A DNA stretch of 64,000 nucleotides from Perognathus longimembris pacificus (Eukaryota > Chordata > Mammalia > Rodentia > Heteromyidae), in NCBI RefSeq assembly GCF_023159225.1, contig NC_063161.1, forward strand, positions 119,884,958 to 119,948,957, read 5' to 3'. A model generated the notes under the pieces. That model was not told the DNA's origin. It did not search any database and saw nothing but the letters and a program-made list of their open reading frames with translations. The translations under genes and the position numbers were made by a program. Below are positions 45,230 to 57,264 of the stretch, piece after piece (positions within the stretch are counted from its first letter, which is position 1; every line of letters starts with the position of its first letter).

Positions 45230-45560
45230 TTGTATATTTAGCCCAGAGCAATTAAACCACCAGCAAAGTTTGCAGGGAAAGGAGGGGTGATTATTTAATT
45301 AGAGGTTAAATAATTAATTATTAATTATTGAATTGAGTTGGCACTCATTAATTAGTTTATAAAGTGCAATAATTACATCTTTGTCCTTTAATACGGAACT
45401 GTTTTCTAATTATCTGCTAAGTCAATTATGTAGCCATTAGCATTCTGCCCAAGGGTCATGTTACCTTTGTTTTTTGTTCTCTGCTGATTTCAGACATCAG
45501 AGACTATGGTAACTGTTCTTTCACATAAATTATATCCTGTTTACAGTAAAATGGTAGACA
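45230..45560. promoter_or_regulatory. Candidate enhancer: dense TAATTA homeodomain motifs
   Basis: Several TAATTA or ATTA/TAAT cores occur between 45290 and 45430 (AATTAATTATTAATTATTG, TCATTAATTAGTTTATAAAG, GCAATAATTACATC, TCTAATTATC), then TGTAGCCATTAGC. The sequence is complex and not a simple repeat. Function is inferred from motif density only. Confidence 0.35.
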
Positions 45561-46075
45561 ATTTGATCTGCAACTAATGTGGACATAGGGGAAGAGAGTC
45601 CTCATCACTTGTAGGAGAAGGAATTATGTCTACAAGCACAGTCTTTAATCAGTGAGACAGTGATGATTGCCGGTGCTGATAGGGAACAGGAATGACTTCA
45701 GGCAGGAGGGGAGAAAATAAAGGGGAAGCTGGGAAGGCATAGGTGGCAAGATGGTTTCTATATCAAGTTCACCCCATCAGCTCTCATTTCTAGCAACTGA
45801 TCCCAAACTAGAAAATGACAAGGTATACTTTTAAATGTCTTTTTTTTTTATAGCTTATCCATCTTTAGAGACTCCTTTGAGAATCTGAAGAAAAATACAC
45901 TAAATGATGTATATACACTTGTACAAAAGGTCGAATGTTATCTCAGAGTTCTCAGGCCCCCTGAAGTCCATTCATGAAGCCATAGATTTGGATTTCCTAG
46001 GTTTGAAAAGCTCTTAAGAGAATATTTACGTGCCTGAGAAACATGATCCTGAAAATTGGAATGTTAGAAACCTCT
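45561..46075. other. Unique non-coding stretch
   Basis: No repeat or gene recognised. Confidence 0.45.
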
Positions 46076-46082
46076 CAGTGGT

Positions 46083-47790
46083 TTTTAAAATTTTTTTCTA
46101 TTGCAAAAATGATGTACAGGGGACTACAGTTACACAAGTCAGTTAATAAGTACATTCCTTTTCAAACAGTGTTACCTCTTGCTTCTTTTTCTCCCAGGTT
46201 TTCCCTTGTGACCCACCTCCCCTCCAAGTGATGCAGTTTATTTCCCACATAGTGTTTACTGAATATCACTGCTGAATTAATTCACCCTTTGTTCCACCAT
46301 TTCTATGCTCCCTGTTACCTTCTCCAAAACAGATAGACTTACATATAAGACAAAAACAGTAGCAAAGGAGAAAAAAAAAACCAAAAAGCCAAATACAAAA
46401 GGCAAAATAACAAAAAAAACCTTGTTTCCATGTTTTGGAGTTCATTTCAATAAACATTATTTTATATGTTCATGTGCACATACTATTGAGCCTTTGTGAT
46501 CCCCTCCTAAGAATATCCTCTTTTGGTCTTACTGTGTAAATGTATAGAGTCTTGTTTAATTTATCATGTTCAAGTATAATTTTTTATCTTTTACTAGCTA
46601 TATTTACCTGTAGATTTGTTTTATGTAATTCCTACAAATGAGAGAAACCATGCAAACTGTTTCTTTGCGTCTGGCTTTCTTTGCTTAATATAATATTTTT
46701 CAAGTCTTTACATTTCCTTATGAATGTTTGTGCAATATCATCCTTTCTGGTGGAAGCATGGAATTCCATTGCATATACCACGTTTTCTTGATCCAATAAT
46801 CCACTGAGTGGCATCTGGATAGATTCATTATCTTGGCTATGGATGCAATGAACATAGTTGTGTTGGTAGCTTTGTTTTTGTTCTATTCAATAAATGCCCA
46901 GGAGTAGAATTGCTGGGTCACAGGGAAGCTCTATGTTTAATCTTTTGAGGAATTTCTACACTGCTTTCCAGAGTGGTTAAACTGGTTTATATCCCAATCA
47001 ACAGTGTAGTAGCATTCCTTTTTGGCCACATCCCCACCAATCTCTGTTATTGTTAGTTAATAATGGATATTCTAACTGGGGTAAGGTGGAATCTAAGTGT
47101 TGTTTTGATTTGCATTTCTTTTATGGCCAGATATGTTAAACATTTCTTCATGTGTCTATTGGCCATTTTCATTTCTTTTCTGAGACATTTCTCTTTAGGT
47201 CTTTAGCCCATTAACTACTAATTGTTTGTTGTTTCTTTGAGGGATTGCTTTTTGGGGGTTTTAATTCTTTGAGCTCTAAATATATTTTAGATATGAAGTC
47301 CTTGCTTGGTGCATAACTAGTAAAAATCTCCCATTTTGTGGGCTATTTATCTTGTTAGCTATGCCCATTGTCATGTAGAAACTCCTCAGTATGATGCAAT
47401 CCCATTATCCAGTCTAAAAAGCCATAGCAATAAAAATATCTTAGTATGGCCTGACACAAGAATAGGCCTAAGGACCAATGAAATAGAAAAGAAGACCCAC
47501 AAATACACCCACAGACCTATAGTCACATAATATTTGATAAGGGAACCAAAAACACAGAATGGAAGAAAAACAGTTTCTTCTACAAGTAGTGTCAGCAGAA
47601 TTGGCTGTACATGTGCAGAAAACTGAAGCTAGATCCTTATATATCAGTATGCACCAGAATCAGTCCCAAATAGATACAAGACCTCAATGTAAGGCCAGAT
47701 AACATGGAAATATAAGAGAAAGGGATAAGATAAACACTAGGGCTCCTAGGCATAAGTTGAAACTTCCTACATAAAGATCCAGATCCTCTT
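46083..47790 (-). mobile_element. LINE-1, 5'-truncated, with 5' inversion
   Basis: The 3' segment (46083 to about 47415, minus) carries the L1 3' UTR and the ORF2 C-terminus, ending at codons for (D)KWDCIKL. The 5' segment (about 47416-47790) is on the plus strand and encodes the ORF2 piece just upstream, in the order KAIAIKI, then WPDTRIGLRTNEIEKKTHKY. Flanks AGTGGTTTTTAAAATTTT (about 46077-46094) and AGTGTGATTTTTAAAAATAT (47791-47810) resemble a diverged TSD. All frames are broken. Confidence 0.87.
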
Positions 47791-47844
47791 AGTGTGATTT
47801 TTAAAAATATCTTGAACAGCATAATAGAGAGAAAATTTAAGAGC

Positions 47845-47970
47845 ATTAGGTTTAGACAAGCCTGGTTTTAAACCTACGTCTTCCTACTTCATAACTGCAC
47901 ATGCCATTTAGTTGCCTCAATTCTCTTAATTATGAAATGTATATGATGTCGAATTTACAGGGTTATTAAT
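47845..47970 (+). repeat. MIR SINE remnant
   Basis: AAGCCTGGTTTTAAACCTAC, CAATTCTCTTAATTATGAAAT and TTACAGGGTTATTAATGG keep MIR order. Confidence 0.65.
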
Positions 47971-48430
47971 GGAAATTTAAAAAAAAACACAAATTGGAGA
48001 ATGCCAGTCATAAGAATTGGTTGTGACTTCCCTTTTAGTTTTTAGTATACAAGAGACTTGATGGATGCAATCTGCAACAACAGATAGATTCAGTCTAAAA
48101 TTCTTAAAAATTACTGGAGAGATGCTTAATTTTTATTATCTGTGGATAGCAAATGCTGTCAAAGCATATTATCATATCTTATCTAATAAGTTAAAATACC
48201 TAAGCCAAAAAGGAAGGACATCCATCTAAAGAATTCAGGAAACAGCTTACTACTGTAGGTGCCTTACACAACTGGACTAGAACAACCAGGACAAAGTTAA
48301 ACAGAGAAAATTATAGACATAGGAGAATTTTGTCAAAGATCTGAAAAGAGTTGAGATCATGGCTAAAGTACTTTCAGTTCCCTGCTTAGTTACAGAGATG
48401 GCCCCTTTTTACAAGATGTTTTCAAACTGG
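47971..48430. other. Unique non-coding stretch
   Basis: No repeat or gene recognised. Confidence 0.45.
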
Positions 48431-48439
48431 CCAATTTTC

Positions 48440-51150
48440 TTTCAATTTTCATTTTTATTGGTCTATTTTCACTGATGTATATAAAGTATTTTGAACATAT
48501 TCACTGTTCTTAATCTATTCTATTGATTCTTTCCCCTCCCCCTAACACCCACTCCTCCAACAAGACTTGTTTTACATTCCTGTCACTTATTTTTTTTTCT
48601 CAAATTTTTATTATCAAACTGATGTACAGAGAGGTTACAGTATCATACGTTGGGCATTGGATACATTTCTTGTACTGTTTGTTGCCTTGTCCCTCATGCC
48701 CTCCTCCCTCCCCCCCTTTCCCTCCCCCCCCCAGGTGTTCAGTTCACTTACACCAAACAGTTTTGCAAGTATTGCTTTTGTAGTTATTTCTCTTTTTTTA
48801 CCCTGTGTCTTTCAAATTTGGTATTCCCTTTCAATTTCCTACTTCCAATACCAGTAAACACGGTTTCCAATATACTCAGATAAGATTACAGAGATAGTGT
48901 AGGTACAACCATAGGAAGGTGATACAAGAACATCATCAATAATAGAAACTACACATACACATAGGACGTTGAAAGTAGTTACAACTGTGATATATCACTT
49001 GTTTCCATAACATGGAGTTCATTTCACTTAGCATCATCTTATGTGTTCCTAAGGGTGTAGCTATTGGGCCTTGTGATGCTCTGCTATGGCTTGCCTAAAC
49101 CTGTACTAATTATTCCCAATAAGGGAGGCCATAGAGTCCATGTTTCTTTGGGTCTTGCTCACTTCACTTAGTATAACTTTTTCCAAGTCCTTCCATTTCC
49201 TTACAAATGGAACAATGTCATTCTTTCTGATAGAGGCATAAAATTCCATTGTGTATATGTACCACATTTTCCTGATCCATTCGTCTACTGAGGGGCATCT
49301 GGGTTGGTTCCAGATTCTCGCTATGACAAATTGTGCTGCGATGAACATTGTTGTGCTGGTGGCCTTACTGTGATTTTGTTTGTGTTCTTTTGGATAGATA
49401 CCCAACAGTGGGGCTGCTGGGTCATAGGGGAGTTCTATATTGAGCCTTCTGAGGAATCTCCATACTGCTTGCCAGAGTGGCTGAACCAGTTTACATTCCC
49501 ACCAACAATGAAGTAGGGTTCCCTTTTGGCCAAATCCCCTCCAACAATTGTTATTATTAGTTTTCTTGATATATTACATTCTTGCTGGGGTGAGATGGAA
49601 TCTCAATGTTGTTTTGATTTGCATTTCCTTTATGGCCAGTGATGTAGAGCATTTTTTCATATGTCTATTGGCCATTCTCATTTCCTCATCAGAGAAGTTT
49701 CTTTGTAAGTCTTTAGCCCACTTGATGAGGGGGCTATTGGTTCTTTGCGGTTTTGTTTTGGAAGAAGGTAATTTTTTTAGTTCTGCATATATTTTAGAGA
49801 TGAGGCCTTTGTCTGTTGAATGTCTGGTAAAGATCTTCTCCCAGTCTGTGGGCTTTCTGTTTATCTTGAGAGCTATGTCCTTTGCCGTGCAGAAGCTCTG
49901 CAATTTGATGCAGTCCCATTTGTCCAACCTTTCTTTGATTTGTAGCCTTTCAGGGTCTTTGTTAAGGAAGTTCTGTCCTGCGCCAAGGAGCCCAAGTGTT
50001 TCTCCTACTCCTTCCTTTTCACTTATTTTTTTTAGATATATGTTAATTGTTCAAAAGAACTTCACCATGGTATTCACACGTACAATAAACTGTACCTTAA
50101 TCAGGCAATCCCCTCCTTTCATTTTTCCCATCTCTATCCCTCCTATTATTCAACAGCTTTCAGTGAGTTTCATTCTATTATTAGTCACAGATACAATGTA
50201 TTTCAGCATTGTTCATCTTCTGACATTCTCTATTTCTCCTTCTCCCTCTAATTCCCTCAAATAGTCACACAATTACACATATGTTTGATTTTTAGTTCTA
50301 CCTTCCACATATGAGAGATACTGTGTGACCTTTGTCCTTCTGAAACTGGTTAACTTCACTTAACATGATAATTTCCTAGTTCCAACTTTTTCCTTGAAAA
50401 CAGCATAATTTTTATATTTTAATGGTACAATATTACACCCCTGTATATATATAAACACCACATTTTCTTGATCCATTTATCAGTGGTAGGGCATCTTGTA
50501 TCTATCACATGACTATTGTGAATAGTACTGCACGAGCATTATATCCTGATTTATGTGGCATCACATCAGATATATGCCCAAGAGTAGTATCACTGGATTG
50601 TAGGGTAATTTAATTTTCAGGGTTTTTTTTTGCGAAACCGCGATACTTACTTCCATAGTATTTGCACTAATTTTCATTCTCACCAATTGCATGTAAGGGT
50701 TCCACCCTTTTCCTTCCCCACCCCGCTACCAAATCTTCAACAGCATTTGTTGCTGTTTGTTGTATTCTTGTCGTGATCCTTTCTGGAAATCTCAAAGTCA
50801 TTTTGAGTTTTTTACTGGCCAGGGATGTTTTCATGGTTTTCTGGTCATTTATACATTTCTTTCAAGAACTGTTGGTCTAGTTTATTTGCCCATTTATTTA
50901 TTGTTACTGTTTGGAAGTTCCGTTTTTGAACTCCCTATGCATTTTTTTTATTAACCCCTTGTTCGATTCAATTCCATTTTAACCCTTTGCTCTCTCTATT
51001 TTTTCTACTGTAAGAATATTCTTCAATTTTGGTAACAGATATTAGTATAATAATATTCATTCTACACAAATGTTCTTTGTGAATTAAATCTGAGATGAAC
51101 TTAAAGACTCCTATATGGAACTTTGTCATATTTTAAGTCCTTTGCTTCAT
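48440..51150 (-). mobile_element. Older LINE-1, split by a younger L1
   Basis: Two minus-strand pieces (48440-48582 and 50034-51150) flank the younger L1. The left piece is an old 3' UTR end (TTTTTATTGGTCTATTTTCAC). The right piece continues through the rest of the 3' UTR and ORF2 C-terminus (on plus: TTCTTGATCCATTTATCAGTG, GATATATGCCCAAGAGTAG). Heavily diverged with broken frames. Confidence 0.72.
48599..50018 (-). mobile_element. LINE-1, 5'-truncated, relatively young, inserted in older L1
   Basis: About 1.42 kb holding the 3' UTR and the last part of ORF2 on the minus strand. Two frame pieces are readable: 49574-49927 (starts MDKWDCIKLQSF, contains RHMKKCSTSLAIKEMQIK) and 49106-49405 (MGIYPKEHKQN to SLIGNN stop). 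A frameshift separates them. The TSD TCACTTATTTTTTTT lies at 48583-48597 and 50019-50033. The 238-codon plus-strand frame at 49548-50264 is antisense to this ORF2. Confidence 0.92.
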
Positions 51151-51171
51151 TCTTCAAGATATTCTGTTTTG

Positions 51172-51417
51172 GTTCTTTTTTTTGTTTTTTTGTTTTTTTC
51201 TGGTTGTGGGGCTTGAAATCTGGGCCTGGGCACTGTCATTGATCTCTTCAGCTCAAGGGTTGCACTATACCACTTGAGCCACAGTGCCACTTCCAGTTTT
51301 CTGGTGGTTAATTGGAGTCTCATGGACTTTCCTTCCTGGGCTGGCTTTGAACCTTGATACTCAGATCTCAACCTCCTGAGTAAGTAGAATTAAAGGTGTG
51401 AGCAACCAGCGCCCGGC
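51172..51417 (-). mobile_element. B1/Geo-type dimeric SINE
   Basis: On the plus strand: T-rich tail, GGGGCTTGAAATCTGGGCC, ACCACTTGAGCCACAGTGCC, GGAGTCTCATGGACTTTCC, CAACCTCCTGAGTAAGTAG. Short flanks TCAAGATA and TTAAGATA are TSD-like. It sits at the edge of the older L1. Confidence 0.9.
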
Positions 51418-51594
51418 TTAAGATACGTTTACAAATAGACTCAGGTACTATGGAAAATATGCTCATTCTTGAACATCTTTGCCTTTTACAACTCAAGAAC
51501 CAGTAAACAATGCTTAAAACATAGGTAGCTCCAACCTCTCAATTGTCTGTGAATATACAGGAGGAAAATAATGACTTTAAAGAAATTTTCATTA

Positions 51595-52620
51595 TAAAAT
51601 TATGGCCATAAAAGAAATGCAAATCAAAACAACATTGAGATTCCATCTCACCCCAGTAAGAATGTCATATATCAAGAAAACTAACAATAACAATTGTTGG
51701 AGGGGAAGTGGCCAAAAGGGAACCCTACTTTATTGTTGGTGGGAATGTAAACTGGTTCAGCCACTCTGGAAAGCAGTATGGAGATTCCTCAGAAGGCTAA
51801 ACATAGAGCTCCCCTATGATCCAGCAGCCCCACTTTTGGGCATCTACCCCAAAGACCACAAACAAGAACACACTAAAGCCACCAGCACAACTATGTTCAT
51901 CGAAGCACAGTTTGTCATAGCTAGAATATGGAACCAACCCAGATGCCCCTCAGTAGATGAATGGATCAGGAAAATGTACTACATATACACAATGGATTTT
52001 ATGCCTCTATCAGAAAGAATGACATTGCCCCATTCGCAAGAAAATGGAAGGACTTGGAAAAAATTATACTAACTGAAGTGAGCCAGAACCAAAGAAACAT
52101 GGACTCTATGGTCTGCCTCATAGGGAATAATTAGCACAGGTTTAAGCAAGTCACAGCAGAGGATCACAAGAGACACATAAAATGATGCTAAGTGAAATGA
52201 ACTCCATGTTATGGAAACGTTTGTTATATCACTGTTGTAACTACTTTCAATGTGCTATGTGTAACCCTAGCTTCCATTATTGATTATCTGCTTGTATCCC
52301 CTTCCTGTGGTTGTACCTGCACTATCTCTGTATCTTATCTGAGTATATTGGAAACCGTGTATACTGGTATTAGAACTAGGAAACTGAAAGGGAATACCAA
52401 AATTGAGAGACACAAGGTAAAAAAGACAAACGACTACAAAAGCAATACTTGCAAAACTGTTTGGTGTAAATGAACTGAAGAACTCGTGGGGGGAAAGGGC
52501 AAGGGGAAGGAGGAGTGGGGGAGGAGGGAGGAGGTAACAAACAGTACAAGAAATGTATCCAATGCCTAACATATGAAACTGTAACCTCTCTGTACATCAG
52601 TTGATAGTAAAAATTAAAAA
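51595..52620 (+). mobile_element. LINE-1, 5'-truncated, relatively young
   Basis: The ORF2 C-terminus is open at 51602-52072 (NNNCWRGSGQKG, LLYCWWECKLVQPLWKAVWR, IYPKDHKQEH, FVIARIWNQPRCPSVDEWIR). A frameshift near 52000 replaces the normal end. The 3' UTR follows, with a G-rich tract (52488-52536) and an A-rich end. Encodes no RT core, so it is dead. It faces the 48599-50018 copy as an inverted repeat. Confidence 0.93.
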
Positions 52621-52624
52621 AGAA

Positions 52625-53175
52625 AAGAAAATTGAAGTGTTACATAAAAAATAAATAAAGTTATATTGGTAGACATGGGTGTTTTAAATGCAAACTGCAT
52701 TTCTTCCATAGGCATGTCATGTATTATGGCCTTTCCCAGGTTTTCAAAAAAATATTCATTTCACTAAAATGTAGCTAAAAAATGCTATGTACTTATATGA
52801 AACATATATGCTAGAAAAAAAACCTACTGTCTTAGTATAGAAATTAAGGGACAATAAGAGCAATTAATGTAATGGTATGCTAAAGACCACACCTGGAATC
52901 CCATACTGGTTTTTTACTGACTTGGGGAAATTATGTAAGCTTTCTGACCATCCAGAATGCAAATCTTTAACTTGAATATGTGTGTGTGTGTATGTGTGTA
53001 CATATATGAAAATTACTAACAGAGTTAAGAGGGAATTTAATAATTCTTTCTGACTGGTCCCTATAGCTTCAGCCCTTTGGGTTCATCTGAACTCTAGAGT
53101 AGGACAAACTATTTAAAATTTGAATATTCCAAAAATATTTCTCTATAATTCCAGGGAGCAGCTCCAGAGCTGGGC
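52625..53175. other. Unique stretch
   Basis: AT-rich with a short (TG)n patch at about 52978-53000. No gene. Confidence 0.45.
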
Positions 53176-53179
53176 TTTC

Positions 53180-53375
53180 TGTGCTTGAATTCTAGTGGTG
53201 CTGCCTACTGTCTGTGTAAGCTTCAACAAACATTTAACCTGTAATCTTCCACATTTTCATCTATTACATAGAGACAATCAAGAGACAGAGATACAAGATG
53301 AAACTAACCTAAATAAATGCTTGACTTGATACCTAGTACATGTAAGTGCTCCTTAGTCACAATTGCCCTTTTCAT
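53180..53375 (+). repeat. MIR SINE remnant
   Basis: GTGCTTGAATTCTAGTGGTGC, TTTTCATCTATTACATAGAG and CTAGTACATGTAAGTGCTCC keep MIR order. Confidence 0.65.
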
Positions 53376-53379
53376 TGTT

Positions 53380-55712
53380 ACTATTGCTTCCTCTCAGATG
53401 ACTTGAGTCTTTGTGCTTAGAATCCAGGTAAGGACCTTTAGTGCTCCTTAATTATATCTAAGGCTACAATGATTCATATAATACTGTGTGGCAACAATGG
53501 AAAGCTCAAGACTGGAGACCTGGCTCTGAATGCTGCACTCTTTGGAGGTGACTTCAAAAACAAAAATCCAACACATTGAAGAAATGCTGAGCCTGAGTCA
53601 CTTTCTGTGTCATTCCTTCTCCTGCCCTTTCTCTTTCTACGACTAGTTTTTAATACAGTCAATAAAAGGAACAGAAAAAAACAAAGCCTTCTTTCTCCAG
53701 GATAAATTCAAGAATTAAAGTAACACCACCAATCATCTCATTTGCATTTTAAAAGCAGTAGTTTCATCAATAAGAAGCAAAATGGATTGTTAGATTACAG
53801 GCCTGGTGTTATAGTGCATGAATCATAGAAGGAGCAAAGCCACATGGAAGCAGAAAATAGTCTCTGCCTCTAAGGAGGCAGGAAAGAGAAGTCAAGAAAG
53901 GTGCTAGAAAGAAAGGATCACACTGAATTTTTTAAGTTACATAAAAATTTTAAAAAGCAGACTCAATGTGTTTTTTAAGTAAGAAAAATGGATAGGTCTT
54001 AAATGGAAATTCAACATAATACGAAATGTCACAGAAATAATGGGCTAAGAGAGAACAGATGTTAAAACTTAAATTAAAAAGGTGTGGGTGAATGAAAAAA
54101 AAAGTGAGGGGAAAATACAGACATACAGGGAAAGGTGGCAGCATGGAGTAGTGGAAAGATGCTGAACCAGGGTCTGGCCCTGTACCTAACCGTGGTGTGT
54201 ATAAGTCTGTGACCTTGAAGATGATCTGAACTTCCCTGTCCTCAGACAACCTTACTTAGGACTGGACTAGGTACTTTCTGCTTTGCCTGAGACATCTTGG
54301 TCCTATCCTGCTTCACAAGGTGCGTGGAGCAGATCTAGAGAAGTTAGAACCTGGCATCAGGTCTATCTACTCATTGAGCACAAAATTAAATGAAGGGGCA
54401 GAAGGAAATATCTGGAGGGTGCAAGAACAGGGATGGACACTGGAGGACAGAAACTATGATAAGAATATTTTCCTCCTAGATATCCAAGCAGAGAGGTGAG
54501 AATTTAGGACAGGAGAGACAAACAGGAAGATAGGAGGTTGGGCATTGTGGCAATCTGCAGCAAGATTGCCATTTCAGGATTTAGAACTGGGGACATGTCT
54601 TTATTTCTCAGAATTTCTGCCTGCCCAGGTAATGGGGAGCTCAATGCTAAAAACTTAAAAAGAATGGGCCCAGAGGAAGAAAATAAATATCTAGCTACAA
54701 GAACTGGAGAATTTGGTAGGTAACAAGCTTGTAGAAACAAGGCTAAAAGATAGCCTTTATTTTAGGAGAGAGGCAAAGCTAAAGCTGTACAGAACAGACA
54801 TCAAGGAGTAAGGGTACCAGATATGAGGATGGTGATGATGGTTTCTCAAGCTTTACCATTCTCTCAGTATAAGCAGATGGTGTTTAAAAAAGTGAAAAAA
54901 GAAATGGTAAGCTCAGAGAGCAAGCCCCAGTACTACCCCCCCACAAAAACAAAAGCTAAGGATATCTAAAATTGTTGTAAATTATGTTAAAATTATATCC
55001 ATGGCACAATCCCAATTACCAAGTATGTGCTCAATATATGGAAGCTATCATCATTTATTTATTCAACATGTACCATCTTGTGAGTGTACGTCAAGAGAAA
55101 CAGAACAATTCTTTGATTGTTTTATTGTAAAGCAATTTTGGTCCTAACTACCCACAGAAACAGGTATGTGGGAGAAATTTTGAGGAGATTGTGCACTGAG
55201 AAATGTGGAAAGCAGCTGGAGAAGTTCATACTAAGTGCATACAGGACACAATGGTTCCCACTTTGGGATGGAAAGGAAAGCTGGTTAAGATGGAATAATG
55301 AATGAAACAGCAGTTGTGCTGTTCCTGGGAGTTCTGAGCACATAGCAAGGCACTAGAGGTCGTTGCCAGCTCCATCTTAAAGTGCGTCATCCAATTCTTT
55401 TGAACTTCCACCAATGACCAAGGAAACATTCGTTATAATGCAGGAATCTGAATTCCATTTCACTTTGCTTCCCCAAGACCTACTTTCGGATTCATTTTAT
55501 GTGGCAGCATGAAAATATGTGAAGTAAAAGCTGAGGTTCCAAGAGGTTCCAGAACTATCCTGAATTGCCCTGAATCACCATGGCTTTCTTTCATCAAAGA
55601 TGTTGTCAATAAAGGGAAGTGCTATGGCTACCTACAATCTTTTCCCTGCTGGCAAGCTGACTTGGGGAAGAGAAAGGAGATTGCCTTTCCAGAGTCTGCA
55701 AGAATTTCTTCC
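53380..55712. other. Mostly unique stretch, one possible MIR
   Basis: 54140-54250 (AGTAGTGGAAAGATGCTGAAC, GTCTGTGACCTTGAAGATG) is MIR-like on the plus strand. Short overlapping frames at 54504-54740 and 55117-55429 have no domains. Confidence 0.4.
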
Positions 55713-55713
55713 C

Positions 55714-55938
55714 ACCAGTACTAGGGCTTGGACTCAGGGCCTGAGCACTGTCCTTAGCTTGTTTTATGCAAGGCTGGCACTCTACCCTTGGAGCCATAGC
55801 TTCACTTCCTGCTTTTTGCCTGTTAATTGGAGGTAAGAGTCTCACGGACTTTCCTGACTGGGCTGGATTTCGATTGTTATCCTGAAATCTCAGCCTCCTG
55901 AGTAACCAGGATTACGGGCCTGAGTCTTCAGTATCCCA
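55714..55938 (-). mobile_element. B1/Geo-type dimeric SINE
   Basis: On the plus strand: CTAGGGCTTGGACTCAGGGC, CTCTACCCTTGGAGCCATAG, AGAGTCTCACGGACTTTCC, ATCTCAGCCTCCTGAGTAAC. No clear TSD. Frames at 55600-55845 are explained by it. Confidence 0.9.
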
Positions 55939-55939
55939 T

Positions 55940-57005
55940 CTCACATGCATTTTGTATGTCAGTATTCAAAACAAACCCAAGAGTTGATCCTTTGTCCATT
56001 TGTGGCCAAGTTTAGAGACTTAATTGAAGTCTGTGGGTCATACAGTCTGTAAGAAGGCCAGACAGAATTTGTGTGTATTTTTTCTTTCATGGAGAATGTA
56101 CCAACCCCTCCCTTCTCTTTTTCATTCAAGTGTAATCTCTGCACATGTACAACAATTACTTCTTCCTGTAGGAAGTGTTGGCCCTCCAAGCAAAGAAGAA
56201 AAGCCTATAGCATATGCTGCCGACACATGTTTTCGCTAGTCTTGTCTCTGTTCTGCCTGCTGTGGCAATCAGCTTTTGCGAATACTGTCATTTACCAAAT
56301 ACAAAAAGCATGTGAATGCCCAGCCAATGGCCTGGGATAAACACGACCAAGCTTTCTGACTTGGAACATCCACCCAGAACAGGGGCTTTATTTCAAAAGA
56401 ACAAAACCACCCTTGTATCACCACAATTATTGGTGGAAGAAAAAGAGGGGTCAGTTGTTGGGGTAGGAAAGAAATGGACGTCACCCAACAACCTGCTTCA
56501 AGGTCTACCTCATACATATGAAGGAAAATTGTTAGTATTTGATAGTGAGGCTGCACAAATCAGCCAAGCAAAAGATGGGTAGGGCTCAGAAACACTGCTG
56601 GAAAGGTTGGTATGTGGCCAAATGGCTAAGTAGCCAGTTGGGTGTCTGAGAAGTACATGCACAGAAGGGTCTTGAGCACTGCCTCTTGGCAGGATGCCCA
56701 CCCATCAAGATCTTCCAGAGTGAGGAGCTGGCAATGGATACTTCTAATCCCCAAAGCACTTGACAGGTAGGCTTGTGGCTGAGAGCCCCCCACTCCCACC
56801 CCCTTGGGTGCCAGACACTTCATTGTGGCTGTACTAGTTCTAAGTCCTGCCATGAGACAAAAGAGGACAGGCTAGGCCTTGGAGTGGGGAGCCTGTCATC
56901 TTGTGCCATTTGTTTTGTGCTTCCTGGCATGGAAAACATGGCACAGGGAAACACTGAATCTGGTGGGTAAAGTGTGGCAGGAACTGGATGGTGTCAAGAG
57001 AATGC
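55940..57005. other. Unique non-coding stretch
   Basis: Many short frames on both strands (55959-56970), none with a domain, signal peptide or splice-flanked exon structure that I can support. Confidence 0.4.
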
Positions 57006-57009
57006 AGCT

Positions 57010-57263
57010 CTGACTGGGAGCTGATGTCTCATGCCTGTAATCCTAGCTACTCAAGAGGCTGAGATCTGAGGATCGCTGCTTGAAACCAGCCCAGGCGGGG
57101 AAGTCTGTGAGACTCATATCTCCAATTAATTATCAAAAAAATAAAAAAATGGAAGTGGGACTATGTCTAAAGTTGCAGAACTGAGAGCTTCAGAGCAAAA
57201 GAAGCTCAGATAGAGTGCCCAGATCCTGAGTTCAGGCCCCAGGATTGGCACCAAAAAAAAAAG
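57010..57263 (+). mobile_element. B1/Geo-type dimeric SINE
   Basis: B1-like half: TCTCATGCCTGTAATCCTAG, CTACTCAAGAGGCTGAGATC, CCCAGGCGGGGAAGTCTGTG. Geo half: GGAAGTGGGACTATGTCTAA to GAGTTCAGGCCCCAGGATTG, A-tail. This is the clearest 7SL-like left half in the window. Confidence 0.9.
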
Positions 57264-57264
57264 C

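Noticed and set aside
49548..50264. 238-codon plus-strand open frame, the longest in the window
   Set aside because: It is antisense to L1 ORF2 on the minus strand and runs out into an older L1. The minus strand reads recognisable ORF2 protein there.
55600..56970. Cluster of short frames that might be an exon-bearing region
   Set aside because: Frames overlap on both strands. Part is a B1/Geo SINE and no splice-flanked, domain-bearing frame could be supported.
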